Shown here: positions 46,267 through 55,361 of the stretch, piece by piece
Numbering within the stretch: the first letter of the stretch is position 1
Layout: each line of letters begins with the position of its first letter
Source of the DNA: Palsa-504 sp963839095
Lineage (GTDB): Bacteria > Actinomycetota > Actinomycetes > Streptosporangiales > Streptosporangiaceae
NCBI GenBank assembly: GCA_963839095.1
Contig: CAWIUF010000043.1
Span: forward strand, 42,404-106,403
Reading direction: 5' to 3'
DNA: 64,000 nt
Program-made: the position numbers and the translations under genes
The notes under the pieces: generated by a model
Databases searched by the model: none
The model's input: the letters and a program-made list of their open reading frames with translations, nothing else
Told to the model about the DNA's origin: nothing

Positions 46267-46280
46267 TTACTCGCTAGTAG
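46267..46280. promoter_or_regulatory. TTACT-N4-AGTAA-type motif upstream of methyltransferase/AftD operon
   Basis: TTACT-CGCT-AGTAG in an AT-rich 200-bp gap (46159-46361) that otherwise has no gene. A related sequence with the same flank (GCTAGTA...CAAAAT...GCTGC) occurs at 48339-48366. Confidence 0.5.
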
Positions 46281-46361
46281 ACAAAATGGCTGCGGTTAAT
46301 CCTGCTTTGCGGAAGTTTAGCCATTCATAATCGCATGAGGGCGGGTATGACCAGCACCATC

Positions 46362-48284
46362 TCAGGATGGCAGCGGGAAGACGGGTTCTGGCGCGGCGGT
46401 GGGCGAGGCCTGGACATTTCCGACGGTGATGGTGCCGATGCAGACCTGCGGATCTGCTGTGACCGGTGTTATCGCGACGGTGTTTCCCGGGCCCAGTACC
46501 GGCAGGTACACGTAGGCCAGTTTGCTGGCGGGAAACGTCAGCCGGGACTGGCGCCCGCCGAACGTGATGGTCACCGTGGTCGCTTGCGCGGCGTAGTAGC
46601 CGATCTGCATGACCGCGGGCACCCCGTACACGTTGCCGGTCAGCGGCCGCCGCATTCCGGCGGTGGTGAGCACGCAATCCGCCTGACGGCGGAACGGGAA
46701 GGTGCGCGGCCCCTGGATGACGGCCGGGCGCAGCCGCCCCTGCGGGTCGAAGGTCATCAAGCTGGTGATCTTGCCGTGCGGCGCGGTGGTCCACCGGAAC
46801 TGCCTGCCGGGCAGCTGGTTCGCCAGCGGCGCCAGGGCGTCCTGGGTCCCGGTGAGCCTGCTGAGCAGTATCCAGGCCATCTGCAGCGGGATCGGGCTGG
46901 AGTAGATGACCGTGCCCGGCGGCACGCCGGCCAGCGCCGCGCCCGCGGTCGCCAGGTAGGACCGGGAGTTCCGCGGGTGCAGTTCCCCCCGGTAGGCGGT
47001 GGCCGACCAGAGCCGCGCTGACCGCGAACAGGACGGCCGCCGTGCCCGCGACCACCCGGCGCGGCCACCCGCGCAGCGGCGTGGTCCGGTAGGCGTGCTG
47101 CTCGTCCCGCAGCGGCAGGAAGGCGAGGGCCAGGCAGATGGCGAGGACGGGAATGGCGTCGGACACGTAGTACGTCAGGGTGGCCAGCAGCGTGCCGTTC
47201 ACGGCGGGGCGGCCGAGCATGACCGGCACGATGTCCACCAGCACGAGCCAGCCGACCAGGATGACCCACGCCGGCCAGGCCCGCCGGCGGTAGACGAGGC
47301 TGGCCGTGATGACGAACGCGGCGAGCGCCCACGACAGCCCGAGCAGCCCGGACGGCGGTGCGGCGACCGCCAGCAGCGCCCACGACGCGGGACGTGCCCA
47401 AGCGGCACCATCCAGTGCCAGGGGCCGCCGAAGACGGCTGGCACGAAGGTATCGAGCAGCAGGTGCGAGGCGAACGTCACCGTACCGCTGGCCGTCGGCA
47501 CCTTCACCTCGTTCTGCGACTGGCCGAGGGTGAGGGCGTAGACGACGATCTCGCCGGCCATGACCGCGCCGTACAGCGCCCAGGCGGCCCAGTGCCGGCG
47601 CAGCGTGCCGAGCATCGCCCGCGGCCAGCTGCCCTCAACCAGGGACGCGGACGTGAGCGCGAACAGCAGCACCGGGATCGCGACGGCCTTCTCGGAGAAG
47701 GCAAGTCCGAATACCACCCAGAGCGCCGTGAATAGCACGTTCCGTATCCGGCCCGTGCGGATGTACCGGACATGCTGATCGACCGCCATCGCCAGCGCGA
47801 GCTGGACGGGAACGGCCTGGCAGCCGACCGCCCACCAGCTCAGGTCGGTCAGCGCTATCGGCGTGAACAGGAACACCCCGAGCGGGAGCAGCAGGGCCAT
47901 GCGGTTGCCGAACAGCGTGCGGAGTGCCCGGAGCAGCGCCAGCCCGGCCAGCGCCCGCATCGCCACCAGCGAGCCCGCCCACAGGCCCCAGTCGTAGCCG
48001 CTGGCGTGTACCGCCGGCCACGCCAGCGCGAAGACCCCCGGCATCAGGTGGCCGTAGTAGTTCTGGAACAGCAGGTGCAGGGAGAACGGCTGCGACGCGA
48101 GCCCGGCGATGGCGAAGTCGTCCTGCTGGAAGAAGCCGCGGTTCAGCACGTAGGTGCTCAGGACGATCTGCGCGACGACGAGGGCCAGCGCGCTCAGGGT
48201 GACCTGCTTGCCGGTCACCCAGGTAGCGAAGTCCCGCCAGCCGGACCCCGTCGATTCGGCGGTCCGGTCCTGAACCTGGGTCAC
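46362..48284 (-). CDS. Polytopic membrane protein, probable GT-C glycosyltransferase, frame-broken
   Basis: About 640 residues from GTG 48284. TM1 (QVTLSALALVVAQIVLSTYVL) is followed by NRGFFQQDDFAIAG, whose paired acids in the first loop are the GT-C donor-site pattern. Roughly 10 TM helices continue to FLPLRDEQHAY... AVLFAVSAALVG. After breaks near 47400 and 46960-46990 a soluble C-terminal domain follows (VIYSSPIPLQMAWILLSRLTGTQ to PEPVFPLPS). It may add sugars to an envelope polymer, like other members of this locus. There is no close named relative I am sure of. Confidence 0.7.
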
Positions 48285-48331
48285 GCACGCCTCCCGCTGC
48301 CGGGACCTGACTCTAGGAGCTCACATCTTGA

Positions 48332-48345
48332 CTACCGGCTAGTAA
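48332..48345. promoter_or_regulatory. TTACT-N4-AGTAA-type motif in divergent promoter
   Basis: CTACC-GGCT-AGTAA (on the minus strand TTACT-AGCC-GGTAG) in the AT-rich 154-bp region between the membrane protein (minus) and the glycosyltransferase (plus). Confidence 0.5.
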
Positions 48346-48438
48346 CCCCAAAATAATGCTGCAATCCTCACATAAGGGATCACGATCTGGCTACCGCCCG
48401 GCGAAATCGCGTCGTCAGCCGGTGGCCTGGAGCTGCGA

Positions 48439-49698
48439 ATGAGCGATGACCAGGGCGCTTTGCCCGCGGAAGCGAGCCGGCCGGAGGCCGGCGTCCACGG
48501 CCTGTCCGTGCCGTGGCCCGCGGGGGAGCGGGGCGTCTCCGCTGCCTTGGATCACGGGGCCGCCGTGGATCCCGGGGCGACCTGGGACCCCGGATTGCCG
48601 GACGCCCGTTCCCGGGTCCGGCCCCGGGAGATCTTGTTCATCGCGTGGCGGGACCTCGCCAACAAGCGCGCCGGGGGCTCTGAGGTCCTGGTCGACCGGC
48701 TGGCCTCCGGAATGCTCGCCCGCGGCCACCGGGTGACGCTGCTGGCCGGCGGCCCGATGGCCGAGCGGCCGTACCGCGTGGTGCGCAACGGCGGCACGTA
48801 CTCCCAGTTCGCCCGCGCCCCCTTCGCCTACCGGCGGCACTTCCGGAACGCCGACCTGATCGTGGAGGTCTGCAACGGGATGCCGTTCCTGGCGCCGCTG
48901 TGGTCCCGGCGTCCGGTGCTCTGCCTGGTCAACCACGTGCACACCGACCTGTGGTCGATCCGGTTCCGGCCGCCCTTCTCGACGGTCGGCCGGAACGTCG
49001 AGCAGAAGGTCATGCCCTGGGTCCACCGCCGGAACCTGTTCCTGACCGTGTCCGATTCCACCGCGCAGTCACTCCAGGGGATGGGGGTGTCCCGGGACCG
49101 GATCCGGCAGATCTGCAACGGGGTGGAGCAGCCGGATCCGCTGACTCCGCGGTCGCCGGAACCGCTGTTCCTCGCCCTCGGCCGGCTCACCGACTACAAG
49201 CGCCTCGACCTGCTGCTCCGGCTCTGGGACCGGGTCCGGCACGTGGTGGGCGGGAAGCTGGTCATCGCCGGGGACGGGCCGGAACGGGCGCGGCTGGAGG
49301 CGCTGGCCGGGCCGGGCGTGGTCTTCGCCGGCCGGGTATCGGAACCGGAGAAGCACCGGCTGCTGTGCGCGGCGTGGCTGCTGGTCCACCCGGCGCTGAT
49401 CGAGGGCTGGGGGATCGTGGTCGCCGAGGCGGCGATCCGCGGTACTCCCGCGGTCGCTTTCGACGTGCCCGGCTTGCGCGACTCGGTCGTGCACGGCCAG
49501 ACCGGGATGCTGCTGCAGACCGAGGGGCAGTTCGCCTCGGCCTGGGCGTCGCTGGCGATCAATCAGCAGCGGCGCGAGCAACTCGGCCGGGCGGCGCGCA
49601 CGCGGGCCCTGCAGCTGCACTGGTCCGCCACCGTCGAGGACTTCGCCGGGGTCGCCGACGAGGCGATCAAGCGCGGGAGGATGCCGTCATGCCCGTGA
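48439..49698 (+). CDS. GT4-family glycosyltransferase, Rv0225-like
   Basis: 419 residues, intact. A non-conserved N-terminal 60 residues precedes PREILFIAWRDLANKRAGGSEVLVDRLASGMLARGH (GT-B N-lobe). The C-lobe has LFLALGRLTDYKRLDLLLRLW, LVIAGDGPERARLEAL and the donor motif HPALIEGWGIVVAEAAIRGTPAVAFDVPGLRDSV (EGWG...E). It uses a nucleotide sugar; the acceptor is unknown. It overlaps the downstream methyltransferase ATG by 10 bp. The divergence from the membrane protein gene parallels the Rv0225/Rv0226c arrangement. Confidence 0.88.
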   Translation: MSDDQGALPAEASRPEAGVHGLSVPWPAGERGVSAALDHGAAVDPGATWDPGLPDARSRVRPREILFIAWRDLANKRAGGSEVLVDRLASGMLARGHRVTLLAGGPMAERPYRVVRNGGTYSQFARAPFAYRRHFRNADLIVEVCNGMPFLAPLWSRRPVLCLVNHVHTDLWSIRFRPPFSTVGRNVEQKVMPWVHRRNLFLTVSDSTAQSLQGMGVSRDRIRQICNGVEQPDPLTPRSPEPLFLALGRLTDYKRLDLLLRLWDRVRHVVGGKLVIAGDGPERARLEALAGPGVVFAGRVSEPEKHRLLCAAWLLVHPALIEGWGIVVAEAAIRGTPAVAFDVPGLRDSVVHGQTGMLLQTEGQFASAWASLAINQQRREQLGRAARTRALQLHWSATVEDFAGVADEAIKRGRMPSCP

Positions 49699-50426
49699 CC
49701 ACGACCCTGGCGCCGCCCGACACGCTCCGGGAGTTCTACGAGCGCCCCGATGTCCCGCTCAGTTCCGGCCCGGACCGGGCCCGGCGCCAGGCCCGGATGC
49801 TGGCCGGCGTGCTGCGGGGCATGGCCGGCCCGGCGGTGATCATCGATGTCGGATGCGGCGACGGGTCCGCGCTCGCGGTCGCGGCCGGGCAGAATCCGGC
49901 GCACCGGCTCGCCGGGGTCGACTGGTCCGCGAGCGCCCTGGAACAGGCGCGCGCTCGCGGCCTCACCGTGCTGCGCGGCGGCGTGGCCGCGCCGGGCCTG
50001 CCGATCGCGGACGGCGCCGCCGACGTGGTGATCATGAGCGAGCTCATCGAGCACCTGGTCGACCCGGACGGGGCGGTCGCGGAGGTCCGGCGGGTGCTGC
50101 GGCCGGGCGGCTCCCTGCTCCTGTCCACGCCCAACCTGGCCGCCTGGTACAACCGCGGGCTGCTCGCCCTGGGGATCCAGCCCATCTTCTCCGAAGTGAG
50201 CCTGCGCGGGATCTACGGCCGGCCGGGCAGCGTGGTGGCCGGTCACCTGCGCCTGTTCACCCGCCGGGCGCTGACCGAGTTCATGACCGCCAGCGGGTTC
50301 CGCTGCGTCACCGTGGCCGGAGCCAGGTTCCACGGGGTGCCTCGGCCGCTCGGCCCGCTTGACCGGGCCTTCTGCCAGTGGCCCGCGGCCGCGTCCATCT
50401 TGCTGGTGCACGCCCGTAAGGCGTGA
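49689..50426 (+). CDS. Class I SAM-dependent methyltransferase
   Basis: 245 residues, intact. Motif I is VIIDVGCGDGSALAVAAG, then LAGVDWSASALEQAR, VVIMSELIEHLVDPDGAVAEVRRVLRPGGSLLLSTPN and the C-terminal LTEFMTASGFRCVTV. It is a Methyltransf_11/ubiE-like enzyme of undefined substrate, co-translated with the GT4 gene (overlap 10 bp). ATG 49689 is favoured by GGGAGG 10 bp upstream. It could modify the same glycan or a lipid carrier. Confidence 0.85.
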   Translation: MPVTTTLAPPDTLREFYERPDVPLSSGPDRARRQARMLAGVLRGMAGPAVIIDVGCGDGSALAVAAGQNPAHRLAGVDWSASALEQARARGLTVLRGGVAAPGLPIADGAADVVIMSELIEHLVDPDGAVAEVRRVLRPGGSLLLSTPNLAAWYNRGLLALGIQPIFSEVSLRGIYGRPGSVVAGHLRLFTRRALTEFMTASGFRCVTVAGARFHGVPRPLGPLDRAFCQWPAAASILLVHARKA

Positions 50427-50433
50427 ATCCCCG

Positions 50434-52164
50434 ATGGGCCAGGCCTCCCGCACCCGGACCGGGCCCAAGCACGCGGCGGCCCGGCGGACGGTGCCCGCGC
50501 TCGAGATCGGCGGGCTGGCTCTCGGCCTGCTCATCGGGCTGGTCGTCGCGCTCGGCGGGCTGAACCGGGCCCCGGGCCACCACCCGGCGCCCGCCCGGCC
50601 ATCCGGCCGGCCGCCCGTGGCGGTGCGGGGCTCGCCGGGCGAACCGGACCCGGCCGCGCTGGACGCGGAGTGGGCCGCCTACTCGGATCGTTCCGGCTGC
50701 GCCGACTGGGCCGGCGGCGACGGGGTGTCCGCCATCCGGCTGAACTCCTCCCAGCTCGCCTGGTTCTTCTCGGACACCTATCTCGGCCCGGCCGGCCCGG
50801 CCATCGGCTTCCGGCGCATCAGCGGCTTCGTCAACAACTCGGTGGTCATCCAGAGCACGGCCGGTGACGCCAGCACCTTCGTCACCGCGACCGGCGGGGG
50901 AGCCTGCGGCGCTCCCGGTCAGCCGGGCCACGCCACCTCGGTGGTGGCCGCGTCGGCGGCGCCCGGCGGATCCGGCGACCGGTACTGGGACGAGGACGGC
51001 CTCGAGACCGGCGGGACGGTCGTCAAGTTCTATAACCGCTACCTGGCGGGTAGCTTTCCCTTCGTCCCGGCGGGAACGGTGATCGCCGCGTTCGGGGCCG
51101 GCCAGCTCAGCTCGGCGGGCCACGGTCCGCAGTACGGCGCGGTGGTCAGGCCCGCCATCGTCGCGCTGCCGTCCTACTCCCCGTCGGCCGGCGGCACGCC
51201 GGTCCTGTGGGGCGCCGCGCTGCTGCGGGCGGGACCGGAGGTCTACGTCTACGGCACCCAGACCCCGGCCGCGGGCGCCACGGCCGCCTGGGACACCGCC
51301 GTCCCGGGTCGCCAGCTCTACCTGGCCCGCGTCCCGGTGTCACAGCTGACCACGTTCTCCGCGTGGCGGTTCTACGCGGGCGCCGGCCGGTGGGCGGCCG
51401 GCCAGCAGAACGCCCAGCCGGTTCAGCCGGGCAGCGGCCTCAGCCTGTCGTCCGGCTTCAGCGTGATCCAGGCCGGGCACCGTTACTGGCTGATCCAGGG
51501 CGGGACGACGCCGGGCAGCCAGGACATCGACGCCTACCCGGCCAGCGAGCCGTGGGGCCCGTTCGATCCCGCCGCCGCGATCCTGCTGTACCGGAACCCG
51601 GCCATCGGGCTGGACGCCGCGCATGACTACCGGATCATGTACGAGGCGCGGGCCGAGCCCGCGCTGTCCACCCGCGACACCATGGTGATCAGCTACAACG
51701 TCAATTCCGAGGCGGTGACCGCCGGCTGCGTGCCGATGTCCTCCTTCACCAACACGGTGACCCAGCCCCGGTTCGTCACCGTGCCGCTGGCCGTGTTCGG
51801 CGGCGGCGCGCACCCGGCCGCGGCGAGCGGACCGCGCGATTACCCGCGGATCGTGCCGCGGGACCCGTCCCAGTGGTTCAGTTCCTGGAACTACCCGGGC
51901 GGCTGCCCGCCGGTGCCGCGCCTGCCCTTCGCGCACGCCCGGCCCGGATCCGGCCAGGTGACGCTGAGCTGGCCCGATGCCGGCCTGGGGGTCCGCTACC
52001 GGGTATCGGTGCACGGGCCCGGGGATCCGCCGCCGACCACCGTGGACGGTCACGCCGCCACCGTCACGAAGCTACGGCCCGGCCAGTACCGGGCCACGGT
52101 GGTGCCGGTCAACATCAGGCAGCAGACCGGCCCGGCCGCCCAGGTGACGTTCACCGTCCCCTGA
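50434..52164 (+). CDS. Membrane-anchored DUF4185-like beta-propeller protein with C-terminal FN3-like domain
   Basis: 576 residues, intact. One N-terminal TM helix (ALEIGGLALGLLIGLVVALGGL) is followed by a Pro-rich linker and a propeller-like exported domain. The domain has DTYLGPAGPAIG, FVNNSVVIQS, MVISYNVNSE and PRFVTVPLAVFGG as repeated strands. The last about 90 residues (ARPGSGQVTLSWPDAGLGVRYRVSV... YRATVVPVN) look like a fibronectin type III unit. It may bind or cleave an extracellular glycan. It is 7 bp after the methyltransferase gene. The convergent neighbour encodes a related propeller lipoprotein. Confidence 0.65.
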   Translation: MGQASRTRTGPKHAAARRTVPALEIGGLALGLLIGLVVALGGLNRAPGHHPAPARPSGRPPVAVRGSPGEPDPAALDAEWAAYSDRSGCADWAGGDGVSAIRLNSSQLAWFFSDTYLGPAGPAIGFRRISGFVNNSVVIQSTAGDASTFVTATGGGACGAPGQPGHATSVVAASAAPGGSGDRYWDEDGLETGGTVVKFYNRYLAGSFPFVPAGTVIAAFGAGQLSSAGHGPQYGAVVRPAIVALPSYSPSAGGTPVLWGAALLRAGPEVYVYGTQTPAAGATAAWDTAVPGRQLYLARVPVSQLTTFSAWRFYAGAGRWAAGQQNAQPVQPGSGLSLSSGFSVIQAGHRYWLIQGGTTPGSQDIDAYPASEPWGPFDPAAAILLYRNPAIGLDAAHDYRIMYEARAEPALSTRDTMVISYNVNSEAVTAGCVPMSSFTNTVTQPRFVTVPLAVFGGGAHPAAASGPRDYPRIVPRDPSQWFSSWNYPGGCPPVPRLPFAHARPGSGQVTLSWPDAGLGVRYRVSVHGPGDPPPTTVDGHAATVTKLRPGQYRATVVPVNIRQQTGPAAQVTFTVP

Positions 52165-52175
52165 ACCGGGCGCGC

Positions 52176-53336
52176 TCACCACGGGTAGGCCAGGGTCTCG
52201 ACGTGAGCCGCCCCGGGGTTGAAGAACGAGATGAGCAGGTCGCCGTGGTCGCTCAGTTCCGGATGGCCGATCAGCGCCCGGCACAGGTCGCCGGCCTGCT
52301 TGACGGCCGTGCACGGCACCCGGCCGGCCTGGGTTTTCCGCCAGGGCCCGGTGGGCGCGGCCGCCTGCCAGAGGCCGAAGTCGCCGCCCGGGCCGGTCTC
52401 CTCGATCATGACGAGCCCGTGCCCGTCGGCCGCGTAGTCGCCGGCCGACACGGCCAGCGGCCCCCGGCCGGTCAGCGTGGCCGCGTTCGCCCCGTCCGCC
52501 GACCAGCCCCGGCCGGTCCAGTACTGGTAGGTGAACCCGTTGTCCCACCAGGCGGCGACGGCGCGGGTCCTGACCAGGAAGACCCCGCTGCGCCCGCAGC
52601 CCTGCCCGCACGAGCCGAACAGGTACAGGTAACCGCCGCGGAAGACCGGCGAGCCGAGGGCCTGGAACGACGGCAGCGACTGGCCGGCCGGCACCGTGAA
52701 CACCGCGGACGGCGGCCCGAGCACGTTGGCCGCCGGATCGTACTCGATCAGGCCGAACGACTCCAGCGTGAACGCATCGCTCCCCGTCACGCACCAGTCG
52801 GCGTAGCTGATCAGCACCCGCCCGGATGAGCCGGGTTCACGGGCCGCCCCGGTGACCCACCGGGCCGGGTAGGCGTGCGGCCCGGCGCAGGGCAGCAGGC
52901 TGGCCGGGAGGGTCAGGTTCGCCGGCACGGGCAGGAACGGCCGCGGCCCGGCCCCCGGCGCGCCCGCCGCGGGCACCCGGGGCGCGCCGGGCCCGTCCAC
53001 GGCGGGCGTGGCCACCTCGGCCAGCCCGGCGGGCCCGCGGCCCGCCCGGCCCGGCCCTTCGGCCGCCGTTCCGGCCCCCAGGATCGGGAAGCCCAGCTCC
53101 TTGCCCTGCCGGGTGGTGATCACCGTGTCGCAGAACAGCCACAGGCTGCGGCGCGCCTTCCCGGCCAGCGGCACGCTGAACCCGCAGTCACGGACGATGA
53201 GATGGCCCGTGGCGGTCTCGTACCTCGACAGGACCCGCTGCGGCGGCGGGGGACTCGAGCCGCAGGCGGCGCACAGCACCGCCAGCGCCACCGCGATCAC
53301 GGTCAGCGCTCCCGCGGTGCGGGGCGGATGGTTCAT
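52176..53336 (-). CDS. DUF4185-like exported lipoprotein under a KstR-type operator
   Basis: 386 residues, intact. The signal peptide ends in a weak lipobox AVLCAAC (Cys25). The mature protein has SRYETATGHLIVRDCGFSVPL, SLWLFCDTVITTRQGKE, VLISYADWCV, LYLFGSCGQGCGRSGVFLVR and a final GDLLISFFNPG. It has the strand pattern of DUF4185 propellers and many cysteines. Its start is 18 bp from AAGAACCTGTTTCA, closely related to the KstR operator at 34114. That suggests induction with sterol genes and possibly a role in sterol or lipid uptake. It is convergent with its paralogue at 50434. Confidence 0.7.
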   Translation of the reverse strand: MNHPPRTAGALTVIAVALAVLCAACGSSPPPPQRVLSRYETATGHLIVRDCGFSVPLAGKARRSLWLFCDTVITTRQGKELGFPILGAGTAAEGPGRAGRGPAGLAEVATPAVDGPGAPRVPAAGAPGAGPRPFLPVPANLTLPASLLPCAGPHAYPARWVTGAAREPGSSGRVLISYADWCVTGSDAFTLESFGLIEYDPAANVLGPPSAVFTVPAGQSLPSFQALGSPVFRGGYLYLFGSCGQGCGRSGVFLVRTRAVAAWWDNGFTYQYWTGRGWSADGANAATLTGRGPLAVSAGDYAADGHGLVMIEETGPGGDFGLWQAAAPTGPWRKTQAGRVPCTAVKQAGDLCRALIGHPELSDHGDLLISFFNPGAAHVETLAYPW

Positions 53337-53347
53337 GCCTGCGCTTT

Positions 53348-53367
53348 CAGAACAAGAACCTGTTTCA
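53348..53367. promoter_or_regulatory. KstR-type operator 7 (degenerate) with extra half-site
   Basis: CAGAAC at 53348-53353 followed by AAGAACCTGTTTCA at 53354-53367. It is identical to the 34108-34127 site over the first 17 bases, then has two changes in the right arm. It lies upstream of the DUF4185-like lipoprotein. Confidence 0.6.
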
Positions 53368-53402
53368 TTTTCCGCAGCCCTGGCGCACCCGGGCGGCGGT
53401 TG

Positions 53403-53416
53403 TTACTCTTCAGTAA
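53403..53416. promoter_or_regulatory. TTACT-N4-AGTAA palindrome before DUF2613 gene
   Basis: TTACT-CTTC-AGTAA, perfect arms. It lies 24 bp before the GTG of the small DUF2613-like gene. It is the best copy of a motif also seen near 46267, 48332 and, as TTACC-CTGC-GGTAC, 36913. Confidence 0.5.
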
Positions 53417-53439
53417 ATTAAGCCGGAAGGAGACGTGCC

Positions 53440-53583
53440 GTGATCCGGTTGATCATCGCGATGGCCCTCGGTCTCGCGGTCGCCCTCGGCGGGACGGCCT
53501 TGGTGACAAAGGTCCTGGCCGGACAGGCCAATGGCGCCCCCGTACCCGCCAGTTCCTCACTGTACAACTACGGCACCCGCTGA
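53440..53583 (+). CDS. Small single-TM protein, DUF2613/Rv0236A-like
   Basis: 47 residues from GTG 53440, with GGAAGGAGA at 53426-53434. One TM/signal helix (LIIAMALGLAVALGGTALVTKVL) is followed by a short exported tail ending SSSLYNYGTR. That ending and length resemble the DUF2613 family, and Mtb Rv0236A of this family sits next to aftD. It is probably a small envelope partner protein. The gene is between the lipoprotein and the DUF3068 gene. Confidence 0.68.
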   Translation: MIRLIIAMALGLAVALGGTALVTKVLAGQANGAPVPASSSLYNYGTR

Positions 53584-53643
53584 CCCGGGTTCGCCGCGGG
53601 CCCTAGCGCGCCGCGAGCGTCTGCGCTATACCGGAAATCAAAG

Positions 53644-53657
53644 TAGAACTTGTTACA
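53644..53657. promoter_or_regulatory. KstR-type operator 8
   Basis: TAGAACTTGTTACA: left arm perfect, right arm with one change. It lies 24 bp upstream of the DUF3068 ATG at 53682. Confidence 0.65.
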
Positions 53658-53681
53658 GTTCCAGTGGCTCCGGGAGGAACG

Positions 53682-54644
53682 ATGCGTCGGAACATCGGGG
53701 TGGTACTCGCGGGGCTCGGGACGTTTCTCATCGTGATGGCGGTGGTGCTGCCCACCTGGATCGTGGGCCAGGTGGTCAAGTTCCCGCTGAACGAGTACGA
53801 GACGGCCACGCTGATGGCCAGCAATGCCTCGTACTTCAGCGCGACCTCGCTGACCGAGAAGACCGGCGTCACCATGCAGGCCACCTACACGATCAAGGGC
53901 GACGGCCAGGCCGGCACCTCGTCCACCGCCGTGTGGAACGAGTACAGCTACGTCTACGACCTGACGAACCACCAGCCGGTCCAGGAGACGAGCCGCCGGT
54001 TCGCGTTCGACCGCAAGACCGCCGAGCTCACCATGTGCTGCGGCGCCAGCGTCAACGGCAACACCAAGATCCAGCAGCGCGGCCTGGTCGGCAACGTGTT
54101 CCCGATCGGCACCAAGAAGCAGACCTACCAGGTCTTCGACCCCACGCTGAACAAGCCGGTGCCGTTCCCGTTCGCCGGGACCGCCACCGTGCACGGCACG
54201 CAGGCCTACCTCTTCACCGAGGACGTCGGCCCGGTACAGATCGCCACCCAGGCGGTGCCCGGCTCGCTGGTCGGCCTGAGCGCGAGCTCGGTCACGCTGC
54301 CCGAGTTCTACGAGCTGCACCTGACCTACTACGTGGATCCCGAAACCGGCGCGCTGATCAACGTCCAGGAGCACCAGACGGTGACCCTGCACAACCCCGC
54401 GACCGGCGCCCAGGCCCTGCTGCTCTTCGACGCCAACCTCAAGGCCACCCCGGCCACCGTCGACGCCATCGCCAAGCTGGACACCAGCGGCCGCACCGAG
54501 CTCACCCTGCTGAAAGTGATCCTGCCGCTGGTCCTCGGCCTGGTCGGCCTCGCCGCCCTGGTCGCCGGGATCCTCCTCGGCCGCGGCCGGCGTCCCACCG
54601 TCGACGACGAACCCAGCGTGATGTCCCCCGAGTACACCAGCTAG
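53682..54644 (+). CDS. DUF3068 membrane protein (PorA-like annotation), Rv0227c-like
   Basis: 320 residues from ATG 53682, preceded by GGGAGGAAC. An N-terminal TM (NIGVVLAGLGTFLIVMAVVLPTWIVGQ) is followed by a large exported beta-rich domain. The domain contains KFPLNEYETATLMASNASYFS, YTIKGDGQAG, SRRFAFDRKTAELTMCCG and YYVDPETGALINVQEHQTV. The C-terminal TM is LLKVILPLVLGLVGLAALVAGILLG. The family is widespread in mycolata and relatives and its function is unknown. A KstR-type site in its promoter suggests co-induction with sterol genes. Confidence 0.8.
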   Translation: MRRNIGVVLAGLGTFLIVMAVVLPTWIVGQVVKFPLNEYETATLMASNASYFSATSLTEKTGVTMQATYTIKGDGQAGTSSTAVWNEYSYVYDLTNHQPVQETSRRFAFDRKTAELTMCCGASVNGNTKIQQRGLVGNVFPIGTKKQTYQVFDPTLNKPVPFPFAGTATVHGTQAYLFTEDVGPVQIATQAVPGSLVGLSASSVTLPEFYELHLTYYVDPETGALINVQEHQTVTLHNPATGAQALLLFDANLKATPATVDAIAKLDTSGRTELTLLKVILPLVLGLVGLAALVAGILLGRGRRPTVDDEPSVMSPEYTS

Positions 54645-54658
54645 CGCAGTACGGCCGG

Positions 54659-55276
54659 CTAGCGCAGCAGCAGGCGGGCGGCTAGTTCGAGGTGGCTGCT
54701 CACGTCGTCCGCCGACGCCCGCCTGGTCACCCAGGCGACCAGGTTGGACAGCCACACGTCGCCGATCACCCGGGCGATCGCGATGTCGTCGGCCGACGGC
54801 TGGCCGTCGTGCATGGCCCGGGTGAACATCCGCTCCATCTGCCGGGCGACCGCGTTCACCTCGGCCGCCGCGCTCGGGTCGGCGAACATGAACGCCCGGG
54901 TCATGGCCTCGGTGAGCATCGGCTCGCGCTGCATCGTCCGGGTCACCCGGGACAGCACGTAGAGCATGCGCATCGTCGGCGTGTCCCCCGGGATCGGCCG
55001 CCGGTCGAGCTTCTCCTGGGTCCGCTCGAACTCCTGCACCAGCGCGGACACCAGCAGGTGGATCTTGGACGGGAAGTAGCGGTAGAGCGTGCCGAGCGCC
55101 ACGTCGGCCCGTTCGGCCACCGTCCGCATCTGCACCGCGTCGTAGCCGCCCTTGGAGGCCAGCGCCAGCGTCGCGTCCAGGATCCGCTTGCGCCGCTCGC
55201 GCTGCGCCGCCGAGCCGAATTCAGCGTCGGCCGTGGCGCTGAGCGTGTCGCTGGTACGTGTTCTCGCTGTCGCCAT
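54659..55276 (-). CDS. kstR: TetR repressor KstR
   Basis: 205 residues from ATG 55276. The HTH (about residues 25-72) reads RRKRILDATLALASKGGYDAVQMRTVAERADVALGTLYRYFPSK. The ligand domain has TMQREPMLTEAMTRAFMFADPSAAAEVN and IARVIGDVWLSNLVAWVTRRASADDV. These match Mtb KstR (Rv3574) almost block for block. KstR represses cholesterol uptake and side-chain/ring A/B genes and is released by 3-oxo-cholestenoyl-CoA. The gene is divergent from the chsE1 operon with one operator between (55362), which fits autoregulation. Confidence 0.95.
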   Translation of the reverse strand: MATARTRTSDTLSATADAEFGSAAQRERRKRILDATLALASKGGYDAVQMRTVAERADVALGTLYRYFPSKIHLLVSALVQEFERTQEKLDRRPIPGDTPTMRMLYVLSRVTRTMQREPMLTEAMTRAFMFADPSAAAEVNAVARQMERMFTRAMHDGQPSADDIAIARVIGDVWLSNLVAWVTRRASADDVSSHLELAARLLLR

Positions 55277-55361
55277 GAAGATCCCTCGCCCCTGTCCGTC
55301 CGCCACAAGAATACCAAGCGCACCGCCGGTGGTTACCCTGGCCGGCCTGGCCGCCCACAAG

